Assembly (NCBI RefSeq): GCF_014646915.1
Contig: NZ_BMOE01000016.1
Span: forward strand, 1 to 64,000
Direction: 5' to 3'
Source of the DNA: Deinococcus aquiradiocola
GTDB lineage: Bacteria; Deinococcota; Deinococci; Deinococcales; Deinococcaceae
DNA: 64,000 bases
The number at the start of each line of letters is the position of its first letter. The first letter of the stretch is position 1. The position numbers and the translations under genes were made by a program. The notes under the pieces are model-generated. The model did no database searches, was not told the origin of the DNA, and worked only from the letters and a program-made list of their open reading frames with translations. Shown here piece by piece: positions 18,788-28,999 of the stretch.

Positions 18788-19654
18788 ATGACCGATTACG
18801 CCAAAGACGTGCTGGTAACCACCGACTGGGTCGCCGAGCACGCCCAGGACGCCCACATCAAACTGATCGAGGTGGACGAGGACATCCTGCTGTACGACAC
18901 CGGCCACATCCGTGGCGCGCAGAAGCTCGACTGGCAACTCGACCTGTGGGAAAGCGTCGAACGTGAATTCATCGGCGCGCAGGCCCTCAGCGAACTGCTC
19001 GGCAGGCTCGGCGTCACGCCGGACGACACCGTCGTCCTGTACGGCGACAAGAGCAACTGGTGGGCCAGCTACGCGTACTGGTTCCTCACGTACAACGGCG
19101 TGCAGAACCTCAAGATCATGAACGGCGGCCGCCAGAAGTGGGCCGCCGAGGGCCGCGAACTCACCACGGACGCGTCCGACACGCAGCCCGCCGCCGCGTA
19201 CCCCGGCCTGACCCGCAACGAGGACCTCCGCGCGTACCGCGACGAGGTCAAGGCGCACATCCAGGCGGTCAAGGACGGCAAGGGCGCCCTCGTGGACGTC
19301 CGCAGCCCCGACGAGTTCAGCGGCAAGGTCACGCACATGCCCAACTACCCGCAGGAAGGCGTGCTGCGCGGCGGCCACATCCCCGGCGCGCGCAGCATCC
19401 CCTGGGCCAAGGCCACCAACGAGGACGGCACCTTCAAGAGCGCCGACGAACTCAAGGCCCTGTACGAGGGTGAAGGCGTCACGCCCGACAAGGACGTCAT
19501 CGCGTACTGCCGCATCGCGGAACGCAGCAGCCACAGCTGGTTCGTGCTGCGCGAACTGCTCGGCTACAAGAACGTCAAGAACTACGACGGCAGCTGGACC
19601 GAGTGGGGCAACAGCGTCGGCGTGCCGATCGAGAAGAGCTACAGCGAAGCCTGA
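18788..19654 (+). CDS. Thiosulfate sulfurtransferase (tandem rhodanese)
   Basis: 288 aa with an inactive N-terminal rhodanese domain (residues 5-145) and an active C-terminal one carrying C241 in [10 protein letters not shown]. The CRxxERS loop and [15 protein letters not shown] are typical of the CysA2/SseA-like group that transfers sulfane sulfur to thiophilic acceptors. It has a true Shine-Dalgarno (GGGAGG) upstream of the ATG and a conventional promoter, in contrast with the mostly leaderless genes nearby. Confidence 0.9.
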   Translation: MTDYAKDVLVTTDWVAEHAQDAHIKLIEVDEDILLYDTGHIRGAQKLDWQLDLWESVEREFIGAQALSELLGRLGVTPDDTVVLYGDKSNWWASYAYWFLTYNGVQNLKIMNGGRQKWAAEGRELTTDASDTQPAAAYPGLTRNEDLRAYRDEVKAHIQAVKDGKGALVDVRSPDEFSGKVTHMPNYPQEGVLRGGHIPGARSIPWAKATNEDGTFKSADELKALYEGEGVTPDKDVIAYCRIAERSSHSWFVLRELLGYKNVKNYDGSWTEWGNSVGVPIEKSYSEA

Positions 19655-19786
19655 ACCTTCAGGTGACGAGGGGGCCGTCCGCGCGAGCGGGCGGCCCCTT
19701 TCCGTGCCCCGCCCGGCGCGGCAGGCATGAAGGTGCCCTGAACGCGGCCGTCACGCCGCCCGCCGCCCGCCCCGCACACTGAAGAC

Positions 19787-20095
19787 ATGAACGACGACGC
19801 CAAGGGGTCCGAACTCGCGCCGGACGGGGCCGAACTGAGCACCATCAGCAACCTGAGCAGCGGTCTGCCCGGCACGCTCCCGGAGACACGCACTCCCGCC
19901 GAGCAGGGCGACGCGCCCGCCGACCTCGCGGAACGCGCCGCGCCGCACGTCCCCGCCCCCAGCCGCGAACACCTGAATGCCGAACAGGTCGAACGCCTCA
20001 CCGGCACGCACTCCCCACAACAGGGCGAGGAAAGCACCGACGCCAGCAACGCCCTCGACCGCGCCGAGGGCCGCACGCCCGACACCGAGGACTGA
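19787..20095 (+). CDS. Acidic, probably disordered hypothetical protein
   Basis: 102 aa, rich in Asp, Glu, Pro, Thr and Ser, with no hydrophobic core, signal or membrane helix; predicted disordered. No family recognised. ATG 6 nt after CACACT (19775-19780). Small, acidic, hydrophilic proteins occur among desiccation-tolerance proteins, but nothing here proves that role. Confidence 0.55.
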   Translation: MNDDAKGSELAPDGAELSTISNLSSGLPGTLPETRTPAEQGDAPADLAERAAPHVPAPSREHLNAEQVERLTGTHSPQQGEESTDASNALDRAEGRTPDTED

Positions 20096-20212
20096 CCCCG
20101 GCCTCTCTACCACCGGACCGGGACCGTACGCCCCGGTCACGAGCCGGAGGTTCACGTCCGGCATGCCCGCCCGCGCGTCCTGCACGCCACGCCCGTGCTC
20201 TACACTGCCCGC

Positions 20213-21595
20213 ATGACCGCACCCGACGCGCCCGCCCCCCACGCCCAGGACCTCGCCCCTTACGTGCGGCAGGGCCGCGCGGACCTCGCGGCACTCGTCG
20301 CGCTGGAATCCGTGAGCGCCCAGGGGCGCATGCTGCCGGAAACGGCGGACGCCGTGACGGCCCTGCTGGAAGCGGAGGGGTTCACGGTGCGGCGCTCGCC
20401 CGGCCAGGTCGCGCCCATCCTGCTCGCCGAGGCGGGCGAGGGCGACACCACCCTCCTCATCTACAACCACTACGACGTGCAGCCGGAAACGCCTGCCGAA
20501 CTGTGGGACTCGCCGCCGTTCACGCTCACCGAACGGGACGGGCGGCTGTACGGGCGCGGCGTGTCGGACGACAAGGGTGAACTCGTGTCGCGCCTCGCGG
20601 CCGTGCGCGCCGTGCGGGCCGCGCACGGCGGGACGCTGCCGCTGCGGGTCCGCTGGCTGATCGAGGGTGAGGAGGAGGTCGGCAGTCCCAGCATCGCCGC
20701 CTTCGTGGAGGCGCACGCGGCGGACCTGCAGGCGGACGGCTGCTGGTGGGAGTTCGGCAGCATCAGCGAGGAGGGCCGCCCCGTCGTGTCGCTCGGCCTG
20801 AAAGGCATCGTGTGCCTGGAACTGCGCTGCCGCGTGTCGGACTCGGACCTGCACAGTTCCCTGGGCGCCGTGGTGGACAACCCCCTGTACCGCCTGAGCC
20901 GCGCCATCGCGTCCATGCGCGACGACGCGGGCCGCGTCACCATTCCCGGCTTCTACGACGCGGTGCGCGCGCCCGGACCGGTCGACCTGGACGCGCTCGC
21001 GTCCCTGCCGGACCCGCGCGGGCCGCTGGCGGGCAGTTACGGCGTGCGCGGCTTCCTGGGCGACGCGGACGCCCGCGAAGCGAACCGCCGCACGAACTTC
21101 GAACCGGCCCTCAACGTGAACGGCCTGCACGGCGGGTACGGCGACGCGGGCAGCAAGACCGTCCTGCCCGCCAGCGGCTTCGCCAAGATCGACTTCCGCC
21201 TCGTGCCGGACCAGGACCCCGCCGAGATCGTGCGCCTGCTGCGCGCGCACCTGGACGCGCAGGGCCTGCACGACATCGAGGTCGTGGAACTCGAAAGTCA
21301 CGAGCACGCGGCCCGCAGCGACGTGGCGCACCCCTTCGTGCAGGCGGCCCTCGCGGCGGCCCGCGACAGTTCCCTGCAGGAGCCGGTCGTCCACCCCTCG
21401 GCGGGCGGAAGTGGCCCCATGCATCCCTTCGTGCAGCACCTGGGTGTCGCGTGCGTCGCGATGGGCATCGGGAACGTGGGCGGGCGCGTCCACGCCCCCA
21501 ACGAGAACATCCGCGTGCAGGACTTCGAGCGCGGCGTGCGCTTCGGCGTGACGTTCCTCGAACGCCTCGCCCGCACCTCCTTCCGCTGCCCCTGA
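20213..21595 (+). CDS. M20-family metallopeptidase (dipeptidase)
   Basis: 460 aa di-zinc peptidase. LLIYNHYDVQP (metal His), YGRGVSDDKGELVSRL (bridging Asp), LIEGEEEVGSPS (catalytic and metal Glu) and the dimerisation insert DSDLHSSLGAVVDNPLY are present, and GGSGPMHPF near the end. The cytosolic carnosinase-like M20 group hydrolyses dipeptides. ATG 6 nt after TACACT (20201-20206). Confidence 0.92.
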   Translation: MTAPDAPAPHAQDLAPYVRQGRADLAALVALESVSAQGRMLPETADAVTALLEAEGFTVRRSPGQVAPILLAEAGEGDTTLLIYNHYDVQPETPAELWDSPPFTLTERDGRLYGRGVSDDKGELVSRLAAVRAVRAAHGGTLPLRVRWLIEGEEEVGSPSIAAFVEAHAADLQADGCWWEFGSISEEGRPVVSLGLKGIVCLELRCRVSDSDLHSSLGAVVDNPLYRLSRAIASMRDDAGRVTIPGFYDAVRAPGPVDLDALASLPDPRGPLAGSYGVRGFLGDADAREANRRTNFEPALNVNGLHGGYGDAGSKTVLPASGFAKIDFRLVPDQDPAEIVRLLRAHLDAQGLHDIEVVELESHEHAARSDVAHPFVQAALAAARDSSLQEPVVHPSAGGSGPMHPFVQHLGVACVAMGIGNVGGRVHAPNENIRVQDFERGVRFGVTFLERLARTSFRCP

Positions 21596-21642
21596 AGGCC
21601 CGCGCCCCCGCTCACCGGCCCGGAGTCCTCTTCAGGCGGGCG

Positions 21643-21813
21643 TGATACGGTGTTGATCCGATTTCAGGGATGCCGGGAACAGCAAGGGCATCCCTTCTTG
21701 GGCAGAACGGACGCCCTGCAGGACGCCTGCCCGCTTTCGTCTCCTCAACACCGTCCTTGCTGGTGCCCTGGTCGCTCGGCTGAACTCCGGAAGTTCAGCT
21801 CAAAACTGTATGA
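21643..21813. repeat. Stop-associated structured repeat, copy D
   Basis: 171 bp, ends TGATACGGTGTTGA and TCAAAACTGTATGA. Stem GGGATGCC/GGCATCCC at 21667-21674 and 21687-21694 followed by TTCTT, and GCTGAACT/AGTTCAGC near 21779-21799. On the minus strand the right end supplies the TGA (21800-21802) of the flavin monooxygenase gene. It sits between convergent genes. Confidence 0.85.
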
Positions 21814-22837
21814 GGTCCTGCACGCGCGGGCGGACCTGCGTGCCGAGCAGGTCGATGGCGTGCAGCATCCGGTCGTGCGGCATGACGGCGTTTGTCATCT
21901 GGAAGGCGAGGCGCGACACGCCGCCCAGCACCTCGTGCACGTACCGGACCTTCGCGGCGACACTGCCCGGATCGCCGATCAGGTACGGGCCGCCCGGCGC
22001 GCACGCCGCGTCGAACTGCGCGCGGTTCGGCCCTCCCCAGCCGCGCTCGCGGCCCAGCGTGTTCAGCATGTGCGCGTACCCGGGGTAGAAGGTGTCCCGC
22101 GCCTCCTGCGCGGTGTCGGCCACGAACCCGAAGGCGTGCACGCCCACCCGCAGCGCCTCCGGGGCGTGACCGGCAGCGGCGCCCGCCTCGCGGTACAGGT
22201 CCACGAGCGGCCGGAAACGCCGGAAGTCCCCGCCGATGATGGCGACCATCAGGGGCAGGCCGAGTGTCCCGGCGCGCACGAAGGACTGCGGCGTGCCGCC
22301 CACCCCCAGCCACACGGGCAGCAGCGGCTGCACGGGGCGCGGGTACACGCCCTGCCCGGTCAGCGGGGCGCGGTGACGGCCGGACCAGTGGATGTTCGGC
22401 TGTTCGCGCAGGGCGAGCAGCAGGTCGAGTTTCTCGCTGAAGAGGCTGTCGTAGTCGCGCAGGTCGTGCCCGAACAGCGGGTACGCCTCGACGCTCGACC
22501 CGCGTCCCACCACGAGTTCCGCCCGGCCCCGCGAGATGAGGTCCAGCGTCGCGAACTGCTGGAACACCCGGACGGGATCGTCGGCGCTGAGGACCGTGAC
22601 GGCGCTGTTCAGGCGGATGCGGGAGGTGCGCGCGGCCGCCGCCGCGAGCAGCAGGGTGGGTGCGGAATCCAGGTACTCGGGCCGGTGGTGCTCGCCGATC
22701 CCGAAGGCGTACACGCCGGAGCGGTCGGCCGCCTCGATCTCTTCCAGCAGGTGCGCGGTGCGGGTGGCGGGGTCCAGGGTGACGCCGCTGACGGGGTCCT
22801 TCACGACCATGGCGAAGCTGTCGATGGCGATCTGCAT
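21800..22837 (-). CDS. LLM-class flavin-dependent oxidoreductase (luciferase-like)
   Basis: 345 aa TIM-barrel monooxygenase-like protein. GIGEHHRPEYLDSAPTLLLAA, LNSAVTVLSADDPVRVFQQFATLDLISRGRAELVVGRGS and the C-terminal GDPGSVAAKVRYVHE are typical of the alkanal-monooxygenase-like group. The substrate is unknown. ATG 22837 has GGAGG about 8 nt upstream. The last residues (DLIQF) and the stop are encoded in the end of repeat D, so the native C-terminus may have been altered. Confidence 0.88.
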   Translation of the reverse strand: MQIAIDSFAMVVKDPVSGVTLDPATRTAHLLEEIEAADRSGVYAFGIGEHHRPEYLDSAPTLLLAAAAARTSRIRLNSAVTVLSADDPVRVFQQFATLDLISRGRAELVVGRGSSVEAYPLFGHDLRDYDSLFSEKLDLLLALREQPNIHWSGRHRAPLTGQGVYPRPVQPLLPVWLGVGGTPQSFVRAGTLGLPLMVAIIGGDFRRFRPLVDLYREAGAAAGHAPEALRVGVHAFGFVADTAQEARDTFYPGYAHMLNTLGRERGWGGPNRAQFDAACAPGGPYLIGDPGSVAAKVRYVHEVLGGVSRLAFQMTNAVMPHDRMLHAIDLLGTQVRPRVQDLIQF

Positions 22838-22851
22838 GCGGGAACCTCCAG

Positions 22852-22890
22852 ACGGGATGGGCAGAGGGGATGGGCAGACGGGATGGGCAG
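22852..22890. repeat. Short tandem repeat (three GGGATGGGCAG units)
   Basis: Three near-identical GGATGGGCAG units spaced 14-15 bp lie between the MFS gene end and the flavin monooxygenase start; probable slippage product. Confidence 0.6.
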
Positions 22891-22901
22891 GGAAGAGGCG
22901 T

Positions 22902-24287
22902 TCAGGCGCTCGCGGGGGCGGGCTTGCGGTCCCGCAGGCGGGGCGCGACGAGCGCCGCGAGGGCCACGGCCAGCGCCGCGAGCGCCAGGTACCAGCCGCT
23001 CCCGTGACTGACGCCCACCTGCGCGACGAGCGCGCCCGCGATGCCCGCCCCCAGCGCGCTGCCGAGCATGTCGGCCAGCTGCAGGTTGCCGCTCACGAGG
23101 CCCTCCTGCCCCTCCGGGGCGGCCTTGAGGACCACCAGCGTGTGCGACTGGAACGCGAAGCCCATCCCGGCCCCGCCGACCGCCCAGCTGAGCGCGATCA
23201 GCCACGAGGGGAGCGGCGCGTGCAGCAGCACGCCCGTCACCGCGAGGCTCGCGGCGACGAGGGCCGCGCCCAGCACCGCCATGCGCGAGCGGTACCGGCC
23301 GCCGCTGCGTTCGTCCAGGCGGGAGTTCAGGAAGGAGCACAGCGACCACAGCAGGGCCGCGCCGGTCAGGGCCAGCCCGGACTGCCAGGGGCTCAGGCCG
23401 CGCAGGTGCTGCAGGCTGAGCGGCACGAGCGCCTCCGCCCCGAAGAAGCCGAAGGTCAGGCACCACCGCACCGCGAAGCCCGCGTCGAGCGGCTGCCGAA
23501 GCCGGTACGCAGCCCGGCCGTACAGGCGGCCCAGGGCGGGCAGCGCCAGCGCGGCGCCCGCCACGGCCAGCACGCTGCCCGTCAGCCACGTGCGCTGCCC
23601 GAGGGCCGCGAGGCCCAGCACCAGTCCGGCCGCCGCGAGACTCACCGCCTGAATCCTGGACCACTCGATGGGCGTCCCGGACGCCTCGATGCGCCGCAGG
23701 GCGGGCAGCGTGAGCGCGACCGCCACCAGCACCAGCGGCAGCAGGCCCAGGAACACGCCGCGCCAGCTGAGCAGGGCCGCCATGGCGCTCGCCAGGGCCG
23801 GGCCGATCAGGCCGGGCAGCACCCACGCGCCCGACATGAGGGCCAGCACCCGTGCGCGCAGCTCGTCCGGGAAGCCCCGGTTGATGGCGAGGTACGCGAC
23901 CGCCACCACCCCGCCCCCCCCGAAGCCCTGCACGGCGCGCCCCAGGATGAACACCGCCATGCTGGGCGCGAGACCCGCCACGAGCAGGCCCGCCGCGAAG
24001 CACACGGCGGCCGTCAGGTAAGGCCGGGCGGGGCCGCTGCGGTCCGCCCACGCGCCCAGCCCGACCGTGGCGATCATGAAGCCCACGAAGAACGCACTGA
24101 ACGACCAGCCGTACAGGCGCAGGCCGTCCAGGCCGTCCGCGACCTGCGGGAGGACCGTCGCCACGGCGAGGCTCTCGAAGGCGATGATCAGCATGGACAG
24201 CATGATCCCGAAGGTCAGGTTGCGCCGCTGGGGTGAAAAGACCCCCGGAACGGGGGCAGTCTGGGCGGCGGGCGTGGTGGCCGTCAT
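22902..24287 (-). CDS. MFS drug-efflux-type transporter
   Basis: 461 aa, 14-segment-like MFS profile. Motif A region VGLGAWADRSGPARPY and motif C-like GAWVLPGLIGPALASAMAALLSWRGVF indicate a drug/H+ antiporter. The ATG at 24287 overlaps the stop of the preceding small gene (ATGA at 24284-24287), so the pump is the second gene of a leaderless two-gene operon. Confidence 0.88.
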   Translation of the reverse strand: MTATTPAAQTAPVPGVFSPQRRNLTFGIMLSMLIIAFESLAVATVLPQVADGLDGLRLYGWSFSAFFVGFMIATVGLGAWADRSGPARPYLTAAVCFAAGLLVAGLAPSMAVFILGRAVQGFGGGGVVAVAYLAINRGFPDELRARVLALMSGAWVLPGLIGPALASAMAALLSWRGVFLGLLPLVLVAVALTLPALRRIEASGTPIEWSRIQAVSLAAAGLVLGLAALGQRTWLTGSVLAVAGAALALPALGRLYGRAAYRLRQPLDAGFAVRWCLTFGFFGAEALVPLSLQHLRGLSPWQSGLALTGAALLWSLCSFLNSRLDERSGGRYRSRMAVLGAALVAASLAVTGVLLHAPLPSWLIALSWAVGGAGMGFAFQSHTLVVLKAAPEGQEGLVSGNLQLADMLGSALGAGIAGALVAQVGVSHGSGWYLALAALAVALAALVAPRLRDRKPAPASA

Positions 24288-24535
24288 TGGCTCACCGCGT
24301 CCTGCAGGGCCTGCTCCAGCCCCTTGCCGCGCCATCCGGCCTCGATGCCTAGGCGCGCCCCGCCGTCCGTGAGGACCGCCACGCCCACCACGCGCCCGCC
24401 CGCCAGGGCCGCCGCGGCCTGCGTGACCGCCTCCAGCGGCGCGTCCGGCAGCAGTCGCCGCAGTTGCACGGCGACGTTCGGGGTGGGCGGCAGGGGCAGG
24501 CGCGAGACGCGGACACGGGCAGGCAGGCTGGACAT
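24284..24535 (-). CDS. Small GNAT-like protein
   Basis: 83 aa. The C-terminal part VVGVAVLTDGGARLGIEAGWRGKGLEQALQDA resembles the acetyl-CoA-binding core (motif A) of GNAT acetyltransferases, with a short N-terminal stretch in place of the rest of the fold. It may be a minimal or degenerate GNAT. ATG at 24535, 6 nt after TATGCT (complement of 24542-24547). Coupled to the MFS gene by ATGA. Confidence 0.6.
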   Translation of the reverse strand: MSSLPARVRVSRLPLPPTPNVAVQLRRLLPDAPLEAVTQAAAALAGGRVVGVAVLTDGGARLGIEAGWRGKGLEQALQDAVSQ

Positions 24536-24666
24536 GCCCCGAGCATACCGCCTCACCCGGCCCGTCAAATCCGTCGCCGTGCACGGATGACCGTCCCGCC
24601 CCCCGCGGCATCCTGAAGGTGATCTTCGTGCGATTCTTCACGGCCCTCACCCGCAGAGCCCCTAGA

Positions 24667-24951
24667 ATGCCCCTCAATGTCGATCCTCTGGACCCTGCAG
24701 TGCGCGCGTTCCTGATCCTTCTGACCCTGCTGTTCAGCGTGGCGGCCGTCATGCTGGCCGCCCTGTCGCTCGGGTCGGTCGCGAGCCTCAACTCGGCCGT
24801 GCCCGCCTCGCTCGGCGCGCTCAGTGCCGCCGAGGGCCTGCTGTCCGGCCGCCTGCACATCCCGCTCGACGCGTTCTGGCGCTCGCTGGCCTGGGCGGGC
24901 GCGTGCTGCGCGTGCGTGTGGCTCGCCGCGTACCTCAAGCCGCGCCCCTGA
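24667..24951 (+). CDS. Small two-helix membrane protein
   Basis: 94 aa, hydrophobic helices at residues 14-36 and 68-89, Cys-rich second helix (WAGACCACVWLAAYL). No family recognised. The start is uncertain: TAGAAT (24663-24668) overlaps the ATG used here and would suit a later start such as GTG 24712. Located upstream of mreB on the same strand with 116 bp between. Confidence 0.5.
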   Translation: MPLNVDPLDPAVRAFLILLTLLFSVAAVMLAALSLGSVASLNSAVPASLGALSAAEGLLSGRLHIPLDAFWRSLAWAGACCACVWLAAYLKPRP

Positions 24952-25067
24952 AGCGTCACGGTGGGCGGCCCCGGCGTGCCGTTCTCGGCCCGCGCCCTTC
25001 TCCTGTCCCTCTCACCTCGCATGTTAGAGTGTGATGCTTGCAGAGCCGGGCCTAGCGGAGGGCATGA

Positions 25068-26111
<1,044 letters not shown>

Positions 26112-26209
26112 CGCCCGCAGCAGCGGCGCGGCAGTCGCGCGGACCCGGCCAGCAACCCCAGCAATGAAGGTCTGCACCGCCGGGTCCGGCGCGTTTCACC
26201 CCCACCACC

Positions 26210-26653
26210 ATGACTGAACCCCACACCCCCACGTATCCGCTCCACATCCAGCAGGTGCTGGACGTGCTCCCCCACCGCTTCCCCTTCGTGCTCGTGGACC
26301 GCGTGCTGAGTGCCGGCGACGGCCACGTGCACGCCATCAAGAACGTCACCATCGGCGAGCCGCACTTCCAGGGTCACTTCCCGCAGGAGCCCGTCATGCC
26401 GGGCGTCCTGATCCTCGAAGCGCTCGCGCAGGCCAGCATGTTCTGCCTGCCGCTCGCGCCGGGCACCATCGGCTACCTCGCCGGGATCGAGGGTGCGCGC
26501 TTCAAACGCAAGGTCGTGCCGGGCGACACCCTGCACCTGCACGTGCAGCTCGAATACTTCCGGCGCGGTCTGGGCAAGACCGTGTGCCGCGCCGAGGTGG
26601 ACGGCGTGGTCGCCGCGCAGGCCGAGATCCTGTTCGCGGTCGGCAAGGCCTGA
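26210..26653 (+). CDS. fabZ: 3-hydroxyacyl-ACP dehydratase FabZ
   Basis: 147 aa hot-dog dehydratase of fatty acid elongation. LPHRFPFVLVDRV gives the catalytic histidine; HFPQEPVMPGVLILEALAQA gives the catalytic glutamate. First gene of a compact envelope operon: 7 bp to the permease gene and overlapping genes from there on. No lpx genes are adjacent, in keeping with a lineage lacking classical lipid A. Confidence 0.94.
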   Translation: MTEPHTPTYPLHIQQVLDVLPHRFPFVLVDRVLSAGDGHVHAIKNVTIGEPHFQGHFPQEPVMPGVLILEALAQASMFCLPLAPGTIGYLAGIEGARFKRKVVPGDTLHLHVQLEYFRRGLGKTVCRAEVDGVVAAQAEILFAVGKA

Positions 26654-26660
26654 GGGCAGG

Positions 26661-27797
26661 GTGCGACTCACCCGCTACGTCACCCGCGAACTGATCCCGC
26701 CCCTCCTGGCCGGAACGCTGCTGTTCGTGGCGATCCTCAGTTTCGGGTACTTCTTCATCAGTGCGCAGTGGCTGACGGGCGTGTCCCCCCTCCTGATCGC
26801 CCGCTGGATCGGATACCAGCTGCCCGACACGCTCGTCAAGGTCCTCCCAATGGGCGTGGTCCTGATGGTGGTGGTCGCCTTCGGCCGCCTCTCGAACGAA
26901 CGTGAACTCGTCGCGGTCCAGTCGGGCGGCATCGGGCTGGGCCGCGTCGCGCGTCCCGTGGGCGTCATCGCGGCCCTCGCGGCCCTGCTGTCCATCTGGC
27001 TGTCGCTGTGGGTCGCGCCGCGCGCGAACGTCGAGACGCGCGGCCTGTACTGGGACACGCTCACGCAGGCGGGCCTGACGCAGCTCGTCGGGAAGCAGGT
27101 GGACCTCGGCGCGGGCCTCAGCCTGTACCTGCGCGGGTACGACCCCGCCACCCGGCAGATGCAGGGCGTGCGCGCCGAACGCTGGAGCGCCTCCGACCCC
27201 CGGCAGGGCACCGTGATCTTCGCGGACCACGGCACCTTCGAGAACAACGTCCTGCACCTGCAGGGCTACAGCGTGTACACCCTGAACTACGCGCAGATCC
27301 CGGCACTGGCCGCCGCCACGGACCCCGCCGCCCTCCCGGCCGCCGTGCAGCGCGTCTTCACAGCCGTGAACACCCCCGACTCGGCCACCTCCACCCTGAC
27401 GCTCGACACGGGCCTGTCCCGCAAGCAGACGCTCGCGAAGTACGCGGACGCCATCGGCGCGGACGCCGAAGGCTGGCCGGAACTCATCACCAAACTCACC
27501 GCGCCCGGCGTGCGGGACGCCGACCGGCAGAACGCGCGCCGCGAACTGAACCGCAAGCTCGCGCTGCCGTTCGGGAACCTCGTGCTGGCGCTCACGGCCC
27601 TGCCGTTCGCGCTGAGGTTCGGGCGGAGCCTGGGCGTGTCGCTCGGCATCGCCCTCCTGATCGCCGTGGCGTACTACCTGCTGTTCGTGGCGGGCCTGAC
27701 CGTGGCGGGCAGCATGCCGAACCTGCCGGAGCCCGGCATCTGGCTCGCGAACATCGTGTTCGCGGTGGGCGGCCTGCTGCTGCTGAGGCGCGCATGA
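26661..27797 (+). CDS. LptF/LptG-family (YjgP/YjgQ) permease
   Basis: 378 aa. Three N-terminal helices (residues 8-120), a soluble beta-rich middle domain (about 125-270) and three C-terminal helices are the LptF/G layout; LPMGVVLMVVVAFGRLSNERELVAVQSGGIG is the family signature. In Gram-negatives these form the inner-membrane part of the lipid exporter LptB2FG. Deinococcota carry homologues although lipid A is absent, so the cargo is presumably another envelope lipid. GTG start at 26661. Its stop overlaps the next ATG. Confidence 0.88.
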   Translation: MRLTRYVTRELIPPLLAGTLLFVAILSFGYFFISAQWLTGVSPLLIARWIGYQLPDTLVKVLPMGVVLMVVVAFGRLSNERELVAVQSGGIGLGRVARPVGVIAALAALLSIWLSLWVAPRANVETRGLYWDTLTQAGLTQLVGKQVDLGAGLSLYLRGYDPATRQMQGVRAERWSASDPRQGTVIFADHGTFENNVLHLQGYSVYTLNYAQIPALAAATDPAALPAAVQRVFTAVNTPDSATSTLTLDTGLSRKQTLAKYADAIGADAEGWPELITKLTAPGVRDADRQNARRELNRKLALPFGNLVLALTALPFALRFGRSLGVSLGIALLIAVAYYLLFVAGLTVAGSMPNLPEPGIWLANIVFAVGGLLLLRRA

Positions 27798-28999
27798 AGG
27801 TCCGCATCTACTCCGCGTCGTTCGGGAGCGGGCACCACCAGGCGAACGAGGCGCTCGGCGACGCGCTGCAGGCCCGCGACCCCCGCGTGCGCGCCCGGCA
27901 CACCGACTACCTCACGCACCTGAGCGGCTTCGAGCGCGGCGTGATCCTCGGCTTCTACCTCGGCTGGCTGCGTTACGCGCCCGGCATCTACCGCTGGTAC
28001 TACCGCTTCACGGACCGGCCCAGCGAACCGCAGCTCATCAAGGACGGTTACCGCTGGCTGGGGCGCGGCAGCATGCAGCGCGAACTGCTGCAGGACGTGC
28101 CGGACCTCGCCGTGAGTTCCTACCCCACCCCGGCCGCCGTGACCGGCTGGGTCCGCGACCAGTACCGCCTGAAGTACCTGAACGTCCTCGTGGTCACGGA
28201 CTACCGCATTCACGAGCACTGGGTGCGGCAGGAAGCGGACCTGGTGCTCGTCCCGACCGAGGAGGCGCGCGGCCAGATGATCGCGCGCGGCATCCCCGAA
28301 GGGCGCGTGCGCGTGACCGGCATCCCCATCAACGCGCGTTACGCGGCCCTGATCGGCACGGCGACCGACCCCGGCGCCCGCGCCGCACTGCGTCAGCGGC
28401 ACGGCCTGGATCCACACCTGCCGCTGCTGCTCGTGTCGGGCGGCGGGCAGGGCACGTACCGCAGCCTGAACGTCCTGCTGGGCGAGCTGGGCATGCTGGG
28501 CAGGCCCGTGCAGGTGCTCGTGCTGGCGGGCGCGAAACGTCCGGGCCGCACGCAGCTGGGCGGCGCGACCATCCACTGGCTGGGCTTCACGACGGACTTC
28601 CCGGAACTGCTGGCCGCGTCGGACCTCGTGGTCGGCAAGGCGGGCGGCCTGACGGTCGCGGAGGCCACCACGCTGGGCGTCCCGATGGTCATCTACGACC
28701 CGATTCCCGGCCAGGAGGAACACAACGCCGAGTACCTGGAGCGCGGCGGGGCCGCCGTCTGGGCGCGGACGCGGACAACGCTGCGCCCGGCGCTGCTGCG
28801 CGCCCTCGACCCGGACGAACGCGCCCGCATGAGCGCCGGGGCCTTCGCGCTGAGCGTGCCGGACGCCGCCGACCGCGCCGCACGCGTGATCCTGGAGGCC
28901 ACCGCACAGCGCGCCCAGGCCACGGCCGGGACCCAGGCCACCGCCGATACGCAGGCCACCCGCCCCACCGACCCGGCCCCCTCCCGTGACACGGACTGA
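27794..28999 (+). CDS. MGDG-synthase-type glycosyltransferase (GT28-like)
   Basis: 401 aa. SFGSGHHQANEALGDAL is the MGDG synthase N-terminal signature (compare UgtP and plant MGD1). The GT-B nucleotide-sugar domain follows: LLLVSGGGQGTYRS, VGKAGGLTVAEATTLGVPMVIYDPIPGQEEHNAEYL. Such enzymes add hexoses to diacylglycerol. The last 30 residues hold a degenerate QATAGTQATADTQATRPT repeat. ATG overlaps the permease stop (ATGA at 27794-27797). With that lipid permease it suggests a glycolipid synthesis and transport unit. Confidence 0.88.
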   Translation: MKVRIYSASFGSGHHQANEALGDALQARDPRVRARHTDYLTHLSGFERGVILGFYLGWLRYAPGIYRWYYRFTDRPSEPQLIKDGYRWLGRGSMQRELLQDVPDLAVSSYPTPAAVTGWVRDQYRLKYLNVLVVTDYRIHEHWVRQEADLVLVPTEEARGQMIARGIPEGRVRVTGIPINARYAALIGTATDPGARAALRQRHGLDPHLPLLLVSGGGQGTYRSLNVLLGELGMLGRPVQVLVLAGAKRPGRTQLGGATIHWLGFTTDFPELLAASDLVVGKAGGLTVAEATTLGVPMVIYDPIPGQEEHNAEYLERGGAAVWARTRTTLRPALLRALDPDERARMSAGAFALSVPDAADRAARVILEATAQRAQATAGTQATADTQATRPTDPAPSRDTD

